Shown: one piece after another, positions 24,809 to 37,394 of the stretch
How the letters are laid out: each line of letters begins with the position of its first letter
Numbering within the stretch: the stretch's first letter is position 1
From: Rachycentron canadum
Lineage: Eukaryota > Chordata > Actinopteri > Carangiformes > Rachycentridae
Direction of reading: 5' to 3'
Assembly (NCBI GenBank): GCA_038496675.1
Contig: CM076669.1
Location: 3,829,492-3,893,491 of the forward strand
Length of the DNA: 64,000 nucleotides
The notes under the pieces: model-generated
Seen by the model: the letters and a program-made list of their open reading frames with translations, nothing else
What the model was told of the DNA's origin: nothing
The model's database searches: none
Translations under genes and position numbers: made by a program

Positions 24809-27800
24809 ACACACACACACACACACACACCACCTTTTCCCCACATTACAGGTGAACACGAAAAGCTTTCAATACAAGAGATGACATGCTTTCATGTTTG
24901 CAGGAGAAACACGAGAGGCAGAAAGCTGAGAATACCTGCGGCCTTTAATCGCTTCCAGCTTCACACACACATGTAGACGTACTTTAAATCACTTTGAGAG
25001 TCAGGTGATGTGTCTGCTATTTCACCTGCTTTAATTTTCCAATACAAGTTGTTGACCCAGTGATATGTTTGACTGGAGTCTTTTTTTGAACTTTCGCAAG
25101 TTCATTCAGCAAATGATCATAGCCTTATTTATATTATCAATTAATGTGTTGATTACCTGATTAGGCTATAATAAACATAAAAATGTCGATCATATCGACC
25201 CAGAGTCCAAGGTTTCTTCAGATGAGTTTTTTTGTCTACCAAATGGTGCAAAAATCAAAAGATATTCAATATACGACAGCGGATATAAGAGAAAAGTCAC
25301 ATGTAAGATGCAGAAACCAGATGCTTTTGCTTGATAATTTACTATAATTAAAATGAATGTCTGTTCAGTGCCAAATGATAGTTTTATATTAATATTGTTG
25401 TACTTATGTTTGAAAAAGTATAAATTATGAAATGCTTGTTTCCATTTTTATATAATAATTCATCATCACAACTAAGCAAACTCCATCTGCTCTTGAAAGC
25501 CACAAGATGCAGCTGAAAGCTCTCGAAAAGTGGCAACAGTGTTTTGGCATTTCTATAAACAATAGTCAATAAATTAACCTTGAACCTTAAATTACAGATG
25601 TTCTCAACAGATGTGAGTCTGGGGCACTTAGTTCATTATTTGGTCTAAACTAAAGCAGGTGTATATTTGTACACGAGGTGCAGAGAAGTGAGATTAAACA
25701 GCCCTGAAACAAACACTGCGCAGTATGAGGTTCGGTTGTCGTCACCTTGCAAAGGCCACAGACTCTTTAACTGTCATTATAGGTGATGCCCAATCACAAC
25801 ACACAGAGGCAGAGAAAGTGTGAACAGCTGAGCATCAGCAGCAGCAGCTGGTCTGTCAGAGCACTACTTGACCTCTTTTAACCTCTGGGTCACCAGTTGA
25901 TAGGTTAGAGGGCGAAGGCCATGCTCTTAGCACAGGTGGCTGCAGCTAACATTTGAAGCAGAGTCAGAAAGAAACAGAAAAGGGAAAACAAGGTGCTATT
26001 TTCACACGCTCATGCACAAACGATTTAGAGCTGCAACAATAAGGTGATTCAGACTAAAATAAACACAAAATACTGAACCGATTTGCACTGATTTGGTGGA
26101 AGGATGGGACTCAGGCCAGACAAGAACCCATTAAAATAAACGTCTGGATCATTTACTAGAAATTAGAATTTTTTCCTCTGAAGTCTCTGAACTCTGAAGT
26201 GCATGTTGTTTGACATTGGCCTTCATGGAGGTCTGTGCTCTGCTCATTATCTAGATAATAGTAACAGTAACAGTACTTATGGCACCAACGTCAGTTTTTG
26301 AACCAATGTGCCTTTAATAAAATTACACACTAAAATAAATTGCTGTTGCTACATAGCAATGAAAGAGGTAATAAAACCACACAGCTGTCTTATGAAAGGA
26401 TTAAAGACAATAAATGATAAAACTGTACTTGACAACAAAAGACATGTGTGGGATTGTCTGGCTTTGGCAGGCGTACTCTGCTGGAAAAATACCAAAACAT
26501 TCGCTGGTTTCAGCTTCTTCAATGTGAGAATTTGATGCTTTTCTTTGTCGTATACAACAGTAAACTAAATAACTTTGTGTTCTTTGGTGAAACTGAAACG
26601 CAGGGAAACACAACGGCAACACACAGAGGAAGATTTATGACCCTGCGGTAGATTAAGTCCAGAGCAGCTGAGAGGAGTAGTAGCTGGGCGAGCCCATCAG
26701 AGAGGGCGTAAACACCCGTTACAGATGAGAGCGCTGCAGGGGGCCCGAGGCTGCACCACGCTCGGCATGTGCCTCCACACACATCTGCAGAGCAGCTCCT
26801 GACACACACTGCTTCAATTAAACATCAGTGGACTTTCAGGAAGCGCTCTCGTGCTACAGTCAAAGTACGCCTATTAAACACTCACTCATGCACATACACT
26901 CACAGAGCTCCCCGCACCTGGATGCTCTCTGCTTTCATTCTGCTCAGCGTGCGAAGTGCGCCGTATGACTCTCGCATGTTGCGTGACTTAGTGCGGAAAG
27001 AAATTAACTTTTTTCCCTCTGGAGGGGTAATGACGGAGAGGGTGCACTTCAGATGCTGGAAAAGTGGGAGTATCTGCCGTTCCAGTGGCGTGGTTTACCT
27101 GCCATACGCGGCCCGGACGGTGTGACATCATGAGTGCTTCATTCATGGAGGAGAAAGCACCGCCCGCGGGGGTTCATTGTGGGTGTGCGTTTGCCAGCCC
27201 CCCTCCACTTGTGTTAACCTGCTTTCAGAGCGATCTGGCTGTGTTTGGGCTGAGAGACAAAGATTTCATACGAATCTAATCATCAAAGCTGCATCCAGGT
27301 GGTACAGGAGGCCTGAATGGTCCAAGTGTTGCTTCATCATTTCAGAGGAATTAGTGTGTTGCAATCTGTGTTTTAGGAAGGGGAATTAAAAAAACTCTGT
27401 CTGAGGTTTCTCTTTTTTTTTTTCTTAAACCTCAAGACCTGGTTGATTTTGTGGCAAGTTCATGGTTCTGTTAGTTGCGATTATTGCCTTTCTCCCGTCT
27501 GTAATAAAGGTATAAAAATACTTGAAAATAAAAATTCAAGGTTGGTTTCAAGGTGATGCCGTGTCTTGGGTGGCCACTGCAGCATAAGTGGAGCAACAGA
27601 TGGTTCTGTTTACAGCGCAGCCAAACAAACGTGGGATTCGTTGCATTGTGTTGTTTTAACACAGGAGGAAAAAAAGACAATCGGCAGCGCCACCTGACAC
27701 GGAAACACTAAACTCATGACTGAATGTTGTCTTTCATGTCGCATGAAATGCGCCATGTACCAGCCTTTGTGTGATGCATAATGTCCAGTACATGCATGAA

Positions 27801-30096
27801 TCCCTTGTGGTTAGGTTCGCAATTTGAATCCTGTGTGGGAAAGGTGGACCCCACCAACAAAGGCTACTATATAGAGAATGGGAATACATTGGATGCTTAG
27901 TCTAAGAATAGAGAGTGTTGAACATGGTACAGACTGACAGAACTGACTTCAAACAGAGTCTGATGATGGTATTCAAAGGTCAGACATCAGATAGTCTGGA
28001 CTACAAACACAGAGCCTCCTCCTCACCTCTCCGCGGTTGCAGGGGTAAGCCCCTGAGTATTTGGATGTGCAGGTGGCTCCGTCCCGGCCTACTCCTCCCT
28101 CCTCCAGCCCGAAGGCGTCGCTGCAGTTGCTGGCGTAGTACTGCAGCATCCTCCATGTTCGCCCAAAGTCCTGCGACCGCTCCAGGGTCATGGCGGCAGG
28201 CCTCGGCGAGCGAAACACGATGATGAGATGAGTGAAGTAGAACTCAGCCTCCATGTCCACCTGCACCGTCTCCGACTCCACCCCCTCGGCTGACTGCCAC
28301 CAGGTGTTTGGGTGACGGAAGGAGGAGTCGGACATGGCCCCCGCCAGGTGAGACAGGAGAGGCAGGCCAGCGTTGCACTTGGCACATTTGGCGGTACTGC
28401 AGGCCAGGTTGGCGTTGGGGTCGGAGTAGGAGCAGTAGAGCTCGGTGCCGTTGTTGCCACAGACGGTTTGCGTCAGGACCCGGCGACCCAGGGCTAAGTT
28501 ACCCATGCGAGGGTTGCAGGCCCGACTCTCACAGCGAGGGGCCACACCTGCACGAAACACCTCCACCGACAGACCTGGATGGATGGAGAGAAAAAGAAAG
28601 AAGTTTACACATGCACTTGGCAAACATGGACTGTGGTGACATAACAGCTATGTCGAGAAAACTAGAAAAAAAGAGTGAAAGCATGGGCGTCAGGCAGGTA
28701 TGGCAAGGTGTGGCACTCAGTAGACTTCAGCTTAAAGGGTTAGTCCACCCAAATAACTCACTTCTTGCAGATTTTTTGTTTTGTCAAAACTACCTGACTG
28801 ATTTTATACCAGTAGAAATAAGTTAGTAAGTTTCTTGGTGTAATTAACACAGAGGAGGAAACCCTGTTTTAAACGCTTCTCCAATGCAAAAATTAGTTTC
28901 CTCTCAGCTGATAACTTTGTGATCCTCGTCTAATAATCAACCACATTAACCAATAAAACTGTCATGCTAGGGAGTATTCACTAGCCCGCACTGACCCCAG
29001 GAAATCTTACTTTCTAAGTAGCTTTTGGAGACACACCTGAGTTATAGTGAACGCGTGTGCACGAGAGTTAGTGGGCGAGCTGAATGAGTCAGTGTTACCC
29101 TCTGGACAAAAGTCAAGTGATTTACCTCGATCGGAAATGTTATGCAAAAAGTGATACTAGAGGCATTGTGCACCTGCCTGCTGCCGACTGCAGCCAGCGT
29201 GGACTCTGACACGGATAAAGTTTGGCAGCTCAGGGAGGATGAGCAGCATTCAGACGCCTTCCAGACACTCTGTAACCCCCACCTCACCACCCCCAACCCC
29301 AGAGGGGCCACAGTGTCATCTCCCTCAGTGGATTTATTATCTCAAACCTGGAGCTCTCTTTGTTTTTCATGTCAAAGACCTCACAGATAGGCTCATATTA
29401 AAACTTAGAAGATTAAATCATTTTAAAGGGCCCCTTTTCTCAGTAGAGGTCGTGGTGAATTACATAACTGTGTATAGGTGAGGAGGTCATGAGAGGGAGA
29501 CTGAAACCTTTAAACAGAATAATATTCACATTTATTCTCCCACTGAGCTTTAATACATTACATAACTAAGTGAGCCCATATGATATATTCAACTATTTTT
29601 CAATGTACAGGAGTTTAAAAATCCCTAATTTAGAAACCACTGATGTACATGTAATTATATATTATTATATATTATATTAATAATGAATCATAACTCTCAT
29701 GTTTTTTAATACCAAACTTCCATCCAAATTAATTAAAGTTAACAACAAAGAGTCTCAGACCTATCCTCTATTGCCCTGTTCTTCCAAGTGGTTAATATGG
29801 ATACTGAAGATTAATATTATACTTAATTATTCAGAAATTATCTCTAAAATTTAAGTATATATGGGTTCATGTGTCAGGATTACAAAGTAGGAACTCCACC
29901 AGTCAGAGGTTAAATTGCCTAAAAATCTAGGCGAGTTCTGCATTGATGCACTTGTCCCCGAGCAGCAACAGCACATTGTTGCAGCAGTAACAATAAATCT
30001 GACAATAAGGATGTTAGATGTTTAAAAAACACTCACACACACACACTAACCTGCATCTGACAACAAGGCCAGACTGATCACAAATAAAATCAGCAT
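6981..30096 (-). CDS. ntn4: Netrin-4, complete (10 coding exons)
   Basis: Netrin-4 is a secreted basement-membrane protein; members of this family bind laminin gamma-1 short arms and disturb laminin networks. Coding exons in transcript order are 30051-30096, 28027-28574, 21816-22094, 16073-16199, 14467-14652, 9313-9526, 8598-8692, 8119-8187, 7261-7434 and 6981-7120. All have GT-AG borders and join in phase to 625 aa; the human protein, as I recall, is 628. The start is the ATG of a 15-residue hydrophobic signal (MLILFVISLALL). A laminin N-terminal domain spans about residues 18-263. Three laminin-type EGF modules follow (about 266-332, 335-393 and 397-455; openings CFCNGHAEQC, CKCNGHARSC, CNCHPLGS). 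A C-terminal netrin (NTR) module begins about residue 500 (KCECKEQ) and ends DCNW. Sequons NGT and NSS are visible. No break or missing cysteine pattern was noticed. Confidence 0.97.
7835..7960 (+). repeat. Old interspersed repeat in ntn4 intron 8
   Basis: The text 'CAAGATGAATTGCAATAACC...' followed by an '...ACTTTTCCTTTAAGTGTCATC' block resembles a widespread percomorph repeat that I know by its 'GAATTGTAATAACTTTGGTGATC' core. A second piece of what looks like the same family is at 8753-8825. Assignment is by memory and borders are approximate. Confidence 0.4.
8233..8262. repeat. (TG)15 microsatellite, ntn4 intron 7
   Basis: Fifteen TG units on the plus strand, so (CA)n in the ntn4 transcript. 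The same 410-nt intron carries two tracts of the opposite sense (8415-8452 and 8559-8587). Confidence 0.95.
8415..8452. repeat. (CA)19 microsatellite, ntn4 intron 7
   Basis: Nineteen CA units, read as (UG)n in ntn4 pre-mRNA. It is complementary to the tract at 8233-8262 in the same intron. Confidence 0.95.
8559..8587. repeat. (CA)n beside the ntn4 exon 7 splice donor
   Basis: This tract ends about ten bases from the donor GT of exon 7 (8596-8597). In the transcript it is a (UG)n run just inside the intron, a position where UG-binding splicing factors can act. Confidence 0.9.
8753..8825 (+). repeat. Old interspersed repeat in ntn4 intron 6
   Basis: The block 'GGATTTCCATGAAGTTTTCT...' followed by 'TTCATGGTCCACAGAGGATGAA' resembles a common teleost repeat with the core 'CATTCATGGTCCCCAGAGGATG'. 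It is probably a separate piece of the family seen at 7835-7960. Assignment is from memory. Confidence 0.4.
10230..10259. repeat. Perfect 14-bp hairpin in ntn4 intron 5
   Basis: TAATTTATCACCAG (10230-10243) and CTGGTGATAAATTA (10246-10259) are exact reverse complements with a 2-nt GG loop. It is not a microsatellite, and neither a gene nor a familiar repeat explains it. Confidence 0.9.
10412..10457. repeat. (CA)23 microsatellite, ntn4 intron 5
   Basis: Twenty-three uninterrupted CA units. A poly-A run lies at about 10134-10152 in the same intron. Confidence 0.95.
11383..11451. repeat. 19-bp perfect inverted repeat (AGGTGTTCCTAATATTTTG)
   Basis: The 19-nt arm at 11383-11401 is the exact reverse complement of 11433-11451, with a 31-nt AT-rich spacer. 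The 'GGTGTTCCTAATATTTTG' motif is one I associate with dispersed fish elements, so this may be a palindromic end of a DNA transposon remnant. It lies in ntn4 intron 5. Confidence 0.7.
11885..11920. repeat. (CA)18 microsatellite, ntn4 intron 5
   Basis: Eighteen CA units. Further TG/CA-rich tracts follow at about 11990-12020, 12219-12242 and 12379-12418. Confidence 0.95.
13782..13836. repeat. (CA)n/(GACA)n microsatellite, ntn4 intron 5
   Basis: An interrupted CA tract with GACA units. A similar compound (CA)n(GACA)n tract is at about 14046-14105 in the same intron. Confidence 0.9.
14661..14693. repeat. (GA)n forming the polypyrimidine tract of ntn4 exon 5
   Basis: On the transcribed strand this is a (CT)n run whose last unit is about eight bases from the acceptor of exon 5 (exon high end 14652). 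It supplies nearly all the pyrimidines of that splice site. Confidence 0.9.
15183..15350 (+). repeat. Teleost interspersed repeat (AAGGACAC family)
   Basis: The blocks 'AGCTTTACAATGAAAG', 'ATTCGCCCATTCATACA', 'CTGGGGTTCAGTATCTTTCC' and 'CCAAGGACACGTC' appear in the order I know from a very common percomorph repeat. The final tRNA-like part is degraded. It lies in ntn4 intron 4. Family assignment is from memory. Confidence 0.6.
16202..16241. repeat. (GA)n forming the polypyrimidine tract of ntn4 exon 4
   Basis: Read on the transcript strand this is (CT)n running directly into CCCTCAG, the acceptor of exon 4 (exon high end 16199). The microsatellite is the splice-site polypyrimidine tract. Confidence 0.9.
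17284..17305. repeat. (CAG)n trinucleotide repeat, ntn4 intron 3
   Basis: About seven CAG/AGC units in an intron. It also yields spurious poly-Gln and poly-Ser open frames. Confidence 0.9.
17600..18335 (+). mobile_element. Non-autonomous DNA element with CAGTGTTGTAGT ends
   Basis: The left end starts CAGTGTTGTAGT, and the reverse complement of the right end (…ACTACAACACTG) starts with the same 12 bases. Subterminal 'GAGTC...AAGTCC' motifs recur at both ends, as in a common teleost 'GAGTCCAAGTC' family. The flanking octamers match poorly (5 of 8), so the target duplication is unproven. A second repeat (17830-18235) sits inside it. There is no transposase frame. Confidence 0.65.
17830..18235 (+). 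repeat. Interspersed repeat copy 1, nested in the 17600-18335 element
   Basis: Matches the reverse complement of 54365-54870 over most of its length. Shared blocks in the same order include 'TTAAACCT.CATTCTAGC', 'GATTTATTA.CTCAGTAA', 'AGTTTATGGTCTCAG' and 'CAGAGCAGGTCAGATC'. Identity is moderate, with small indels. It contains CCATCAGGGGGCAA, close to a CTCF core. I cannot name the family. Confidence 0.75.
19612..19693. repeat. 41-bp tandem duplication in ntn4 intron 3
   Basis: Two adjacent 41-bp units, 19612-19652 and 19653-19693, start AATTATAAAAAGCTG and end in CA repeats. They differ at about one base. Recent slippage between CA tracts is the simple explanation. Confidence 0.9.
22829..22890. 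repeat. (TG)n compound microsatellite, ntn4 intron 2
   Basis: TG units interrupted by TC and TA steps, in ntn4 intron 2 about 0.8 kb upstream of exon 3 in transcript terms. Confidence 0.9.
23021..23034. promoter_or_regulatory. Candidate nuclear-receptor DR2 site, ntn4 intron 2
   Basis: AGGTCA, a 2-bp spacer (CG), then GGGTCA: a direct repeat of hormone-receptor half sites with DR2 spacing, as used by RAR/RXR-type receptors. It lies in a GC-richer patch (about 22900-23180) of the intron. Motif evidence alone. Confidence 0.3.
24764..24831. repeat. (CA)n microsatellite, ntn4 intron 2
   Basis: The longest CA tract in the window, about 68 bp with one GACA interruption. Confidence 0.95.
26490..26600 (+). 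repeat. Teleost AGGGCTGCAACTAA-family fragment
   Basis: Contains 'TTTCAGCTTCTTCAATGTGAG', then 'CAGTAAACTAAATAACTTTG', the inner part of a common fish element whose typical text is '...CCAGCTTCTCAAATGTGAATATTT...ACAGTAAACTGAATATCTTTG'. Other pieces are at 34085-34215, 47573-47760 and 56215-56275. Assignment is from memory. Confidence 0.5.
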
Positions 30097-30520
30097 ATCT
30101 CCTTGTTGGAGGAATAATCCGAAGTATGAGAGAGGAGGGAGAGAAGTGAAGCTGAAAATCCGCTGCAGTTATAAAGAGAAATGAAATGTTTGAAAAATCT
30201 CATCCACGATTTAAAAAAAAGAAGAAGACAAGTGCGTAGGTTCAAATCCCGTGTGGACTTTCTCTTTCACTCAGCTGTGATCCGATAAGGCGATAATAAG
30301 TCAGTCGGGGGAAAAAACACCATGATCCCGGACGGTGCGTGATGTCCCGCTGCGAGAGCCGAGGAGCCGCGGTGGAGAAGGGGTGGACGGGTGGACCCAG
30401 CTCGTCTGCTGCTGCGGGACCTGCAGCGTGTCTCATCTCCCTGCAGTGTGAGCCCGGCTGCCCGCCCGGCCCCGCAGATCTATTTCCAAAGGGAGGGGGG
30501 GGGGGCTCCGCCTCCCCTCC
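30097..30520 (-). promoter_or_regulatory. ntn4 5' UTR and promoter region
   Basis: Immediately upstream of the ntn4 ATG. A TATA-like TTTATAAC lies at about 30169-30176 on the minus strand. GC- and CpG-rich DNA (about 30300-30500) follows, as usual for vertebrate promoters. The transcription start is not resolvable from sequence. Confidence 0.5.
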
Positions 30521-31159
30521 GCATTTTTTTCTATGACTTAAAGGAACATTCCAGTTGATTCTGAGCTGGAGCTTCACACGACCTGATCCTCACACCAGGG
30601 GGCTCCCCAACATCAGGGTCCCGGACCTCCAGGGGGCCTCTGTGAGGAGTTCAGGGAGTCCAGCCAGATACAGCCAACAAATATGGAAGATTAAAGGTCT
30701 CTCATGACTGATAATGTCCCTGTTTTATATTGCACTTGAGTATTTCCAATGTGTGCAGCCTCATACTGTACGACTGCACTTCACTACATTTATTTTACAG
30801 GAATGGTTTGATTTGTGGGATGGACAGTGGACACAATGGATTTATTTCAAACTTATGCCTGGAAGTTCCTTTTTGTGTCCAAGTGTGCAACAGATTTAAC
30901 ATGTAAAACATATGATACACTTATAAAATACTGTACTGACTGGAGAGTGTGTGTCACTTTGACTATTGGTGGTTTCAGAAGCAAAGACTTATGGGAGCGT
31001 TGGTTGTAGTTGTGCTATGTATTGGGGTGTAGGCATTATAACTAAATTATAACTAAGCTCCCTGCTTTCCAGAGTTTCTTCCATTCATTCTTGGACCCAC
31101 CAAGATAATAATAACTTTAGTAATATGGCAGCTTTAAAAACGCTTATGAGTCAGGACAA

Positions 31160-31450
31160 GACATAAACTCAGAATCATCTTTATTTCCAAGTAAGTTCAC
31201 AGATAAGAGGAATTTGACTTGGTATACTGGTGCCAAACAGTGATAATAAACAAAGTAAAAAGACTAGAGAGTAAAAAGTAAAAAGCTAGTACTGTGATAT
31301 AAATAAATTAGATCAAAAATGCTGACAAATAATAGAACAATATATTAAGTGTATCAAGAATATGTACTGACTGTTGATTGTTAGAATAAGAAGCTGTACC
31401 CTGTGCAGGTATGTGCAAAGGTTCAATAAAACAATATAAAACCAAAATGA
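31160..31450 (+). repeat. Teleost interspersed repeat (AATCATCTTTATT family)
   Basis: Begins 'CAGAATCATCTTTATTTCCA', includes 'GGAATTTGACTTGGTATACT' and ends 'TGTGCAAAGGTTCAATAAAA'. This is the order I know from a common percomorph repeat. It has no coding capacity. Confidence 0.6.
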
Positions 31451-33009
31451 TTACAGGGAGCAAATACCATGCACACACACAAACATGCACACAGACACAG
31501 AAAGAAGAATACAGGGAGGACTAACAATAATAATAGTAATACAATAATAATAATAATAGGATTAAAGATGAAGATGATTATTAGAGCTTTAAGGCCCTGC
31601 ACACCCACACAGGTGTTTCCAGGGGTGTGGCCAGTTAGATCTGCTCAGGTTGGAGCTTGGATTTACATGAGCTCATCAATGACCGATAATTATTCAACTA
31701 ACTAACTAACAGGAGGCCCCAGAGTGCAACTATAAAGTAGAAATAAGTGCAGTTTCATTACTTCCATGACACGAGGTAGTTCAGGACCCTCTTTACAGAC
31801 CACGTGGAGTCTGATGAAAGGCTGATATGAGTCGTAAATGAGCGTTCATATCCAGTTTTCGGACTAATTGGCTTTGGATGGAGAAATCACACACACACAC
31901 AAAGTGATGCCGGTTGAGCTGCTGACGCACTTTGAATTACACCGACTGGTTGCTCGGCTGAACCGGCCTTTGTTGACAACATTGTTGGTGTCCATACAAA
32001 ACCAGTGAAATATGCGAGCCAGTACATTGCAAGCGTTTTGATTCCAGTTCTGCTGTCTGAGCCCAACAATGGCTGCTCAATAGCCCATAAAAAGAAGAGA
32101 AGGACAAGGTGGAGGCATTCACATATCAAGAATGAACACAATCTTTAAACTTTGGTCGTGGTAGTGAGTGAGTGTGCAGGCAGGCTGCACTGTGCCCCCC
32201 TGTGCCCAGAAATGGTACCAAAAAAAAAAAAAACCATATCTGGAAGGAAATTGTTGCTGGAAAACTGTTCTTTCCGCTCTGGCCCAGTTGGGTCAAGCTC
32301 GACTGAACACAGCATGGCTTTGGCTTCTCTGTCTGCTGTGTAATCGGACCATGACCTGCTTTCTGTGAATCTGACCCGTGTCCAATAAGCAGTGAGCCAA
32401 ATGAAACTATCTCACCTGTTCACTTTGTTCTGTCTGTCCCGATTCCCTCACCAGCTCTGCGCTCTGTGAGGAACAAAACTTCTCTTTCCGAGGGATTTAA
32501 ACTCTTTTAAACCTCCTGATTCCAGTGTTTATGCTAAGCTACGCTAACTGCCCCGCTGGCTGGAACTTCACATGAGAGTCTGCGGTTGTTTTTTCATCTC
32601 TTTCTGGTCGTTCATGGTTGTTTTTGATGTCTGCTCTGTTCACGTAGCACATTTCAGGCCATTCATAAAGCCACATACTTTGAATTACACTGATCCATCC
32701 CCAGTTTTTAAAATCTTCATGTCCACTTGACATAACTCTCTTCATTTGTGAGAGTAACATAATTGTTTTATATGAACTCAAAACATTTTGACTATTGAGT
32801 TCAAGTTACTTCTATAGTTAGTTCTATAGCTTCATCTATAGTTGATGTGATAATATATATCTATAATGTATCCTCAATCATACAACAGGCTACAAGTGGT
32901 GCATAAATGTTTAATTAATCATCAAACAAAGTGAACACAAAGCAAGTTCCTTGTTGTTTCCCATAGTCACACATATATTAAAATGCCCTCATGTACATAT
33001 CACATTTTT

Positions 33010-33133
33010 TTAATGCAATGAGTCCTTCAGTGGATCTTTGTGTCATTTATGCCTTAAGTCCTACACTCAGTGTCCTTATTGTCTCTTAGCATCTCATCAC
33101 TTATTGTATACCATTTAAAATTCTGTAAATTTT
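33010..33133 (+). repeat. Direct duplication block, copy A
   Basis: Shares 'GTGTCATTTATGCCTTAAGT', 'GTGTCCTTATTGTCTCTTAG' and 'ATCTCATCACTTA' with 34275-34400 (copy B), and a shorter stretch with 34660-34710 (copy C). It directly precedes the 21-bp minisatellite. Confidence 0.85.
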
Positions 33134-33370
33134 GTGTCTTTTAAGGTTCTTTTAGGGTCATTTTCTGTCTCTTTGCGGTCATTTAGTTTTGCTTTGTGGT
33201 TGTTTTGTGTCGCTTTGTGGTCATTTCCTCTCTCTTTTGAGGTCATTTCATGTATTTCAAGATCATTTTCTGTCTCTTTGTGGTCCATTTGTGTCCCTTC
33301 GTGGCTGTTTTATGTCTCTATGTTGTTGTTTTGTGTCTTTTTGTGTCCATTTTCTGTCTCTTTGTATCGA
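33131..33370 (+). repeat. 21-bp minisatellite (about 11 units)
   Basis: Imperfect units of TGTCTCTTTGTGGTCATTTT type repeat every 21 bases. Because 21 is a multiple of 3, the array stays open in several frames and gives a false 7-residue-repeat protein of Phe, Ser, Leu and Cys. A few related units reappear at 34510-34650. Confidence 0.85.
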
Positions 33371-34084
33371 CCACACTGTCACCTCTGGATGCACTTCTGA
33401 CCTCACGCCTGCTCTCCACACACACACACACATTATGATCATGCCATAAATGACACAGTGACTGACTAACGGATTGGTTAATTACACAGAGGGCAGCTCA
33501 AAAGGACAGGGAAGAAAAATAGGCTAAATGATGTAAGGGCACAAGTATTTCAACCATCCAAAGAAAGCGCCAGTGCAATTTCAGAGGAATTTACTGACAG
33601 AGCCCGGCCCTGTACTGTAGGAAGTCAGATGTTGGTTTTATTCAAAGTATCAGGTTTGAACTTGTAACAGCTGGATGCTTCAACAGAGAAAAATGAGTTA
33701 AATCTTCAGACTGTTTGTGCCTGGAGAGAAATAGCTGCCCAGACACAGAGCCAGCACGACCCAGATATGACAGTCATTTCACTTTTAGCCCATAAACAGG
33801 TCAGAGTTTTCAATCACTGAATAATTATATGGCAGGTTTCATAATAAAATGAAAACATCTATACTGCAGGTATTGTACATAAAGTATAGTTCAACTCAGG
33901 GCAGACACAGAGATTGACAGTGATGCTGTATAGACAGGTGTATGATTTAATGGGCTTTACAGTAATTACATATTATTATGAATGTCCTGAAGTAATATAG
34001 GGCAATTTCAACCAGATGAATCAATCAATCATCCACTTCTTTCAGCTTTACTTATACATAGATGTATTTATTTTAATCTGCGGC

Positions 34085-34215
34085 TGATCATATCAACAAT
34101 CAATCATTTTTTCAGCAAAATGCCAAAAATAATTACTGATACCAGCTTCTTAAATTGTAGTATTTGTTAATTTATTTGTTTTTCTATTATAGTAAAAGCA
34201 GAATTTTTTTAATTA
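34085..34215 (+). repeat. Teleost AGGGCTGCAACTAA-family fragment
   Basis: Contains 'GCAAAATGCCAAAAATAATT' and 'CCAGCTTCTTAAATTGTAGT', inner blocks of the same family as 26490-26600. Borders are approximate. Confidence 0.4.
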
Positions 34216-34274
34216 TCAAGTTCACTTTATTTGAATTTATAGTTCATACTTCATATTTTTTAAACTCACAAACA

Positions 34275-34400
34275 ACAATGAGTGATGCAGTGGATTTTTG
34301 TGTCATTTATGCCTTAAGTCCTACAGCCAGTGTCCTTATTGTCTCTTAGTATCTCATCACTTACTGTAACACATTTAAAAGTCTATAGATTCTTCGCTCT
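34275..34400 (+). repeat. Direct duplication block, copy B
   Basis: Diverged copy of 33010-33133 in the same orientation. A third, shorter copy with the downstream 'TTGTTTTTCTAT.AT' block lies at 34660-34740. Confidence 0.85.
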
Positions 34401-34989
34401 GTACTGTAATTATATTGTTGTGGCGATTTAAAATGTGGTTTTGTAAACAGGCCGACAAAACAAGCCACTGCCCCAGACAGACAAAGTGACAAGTGACAAG
34501 CTAATTACTCTTTGCAGTAGTTTTGTGTCTCTTTGAAGGGTTTTTTTTTTTGTGTGTGTGTGTGTGTTTGTTTTCTTTTCAGGCCATTTGTGTAATTTTT
34601 TGCATCTTTGTGGTTGTTTTGTGTCTCTTTCTGATCATTTTTTAAATCTCTTGGTCTCTGAGTACAGCAGTGGATCTTGGCATCATTTCTGCCTTAAGTC
34701 CTATTTGTTTTTCTATAATATTAAAAGCAGCATCTTTTGATTTTTAGCTGTTGGTTACACCAAAAATAAATAAATAGAAAACATTTCAGGGATTAATGAC
34801 AGTATGTTTCAGACAAATCAACCAGTTGTTGAATTAAATAATTGTCAGGTGTATTAATATTTAAAAATAATTATTGGTAGTGTAGCCTGTGTGATATAAT
34901 AATATATTATTAATATTATCTTGCTGTACTTTTTATGCCAGAGACAATAAGAACAGCACAGTTTTCAGTGTCGCTTTAAATAATTGACC

Positions 34990-35170
34990 TCCATGACCAG
35001 TAGGGGGCAGTGTGACATAAACAGGAAGTGTCGTCAGAGGTCAAAGTGTTACTTCCTGCGCGGGGGTAAAGCGTGTTCTGGTTCGAGAAGCGCTAACGTT
35101 GTTGTGACGAAAAGAAGCCAAACGTCACATTTGTAGTTTACGATACGCATTTGAATTAAAGATAAAAAAA
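34990..35170 (+). promoter_or_regulatory. snrpf promoter with CTCF-like and ETS-like motifs
   Basis: CCAGTAGGGGGCAG (34997-35010) fits the CTCF core CCASYAGRKGGCRS at every position. Two ETS-type motifs follow: ACAGGAAGTG (35021-35030) and ACTTCCTGCG (35051-35060), in opposite orientations, 60-150 bases upstream of the snrpf ATG. There is no TATA box. This is typical of a housekeeping promoter. Confidence 0.5.

Positions 35171-37394
<2,224 letters not shown>

Larger units (their letters stand above)
30540..34980. other. Intergenic DNA between ntn4 and snrpf
   Basis: The two genes are divergent here. No exon is visible. The block holds an interspersed repeat (31160-31450), a 21-bp minisatellite (33131-33370), a diverged direct duplication (33010-33133, 34275-34400, 34660-34740) and AT-rich DNA. 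Confidence 0.7.

Noticed and set aside
33134..33449. Open frames giving Phe/Ser/Leu/Cys-rich 7-residue repeats
   Set aside because: Produced by the 21-bp minisatellite, which stays open because its period is a multiple of three.
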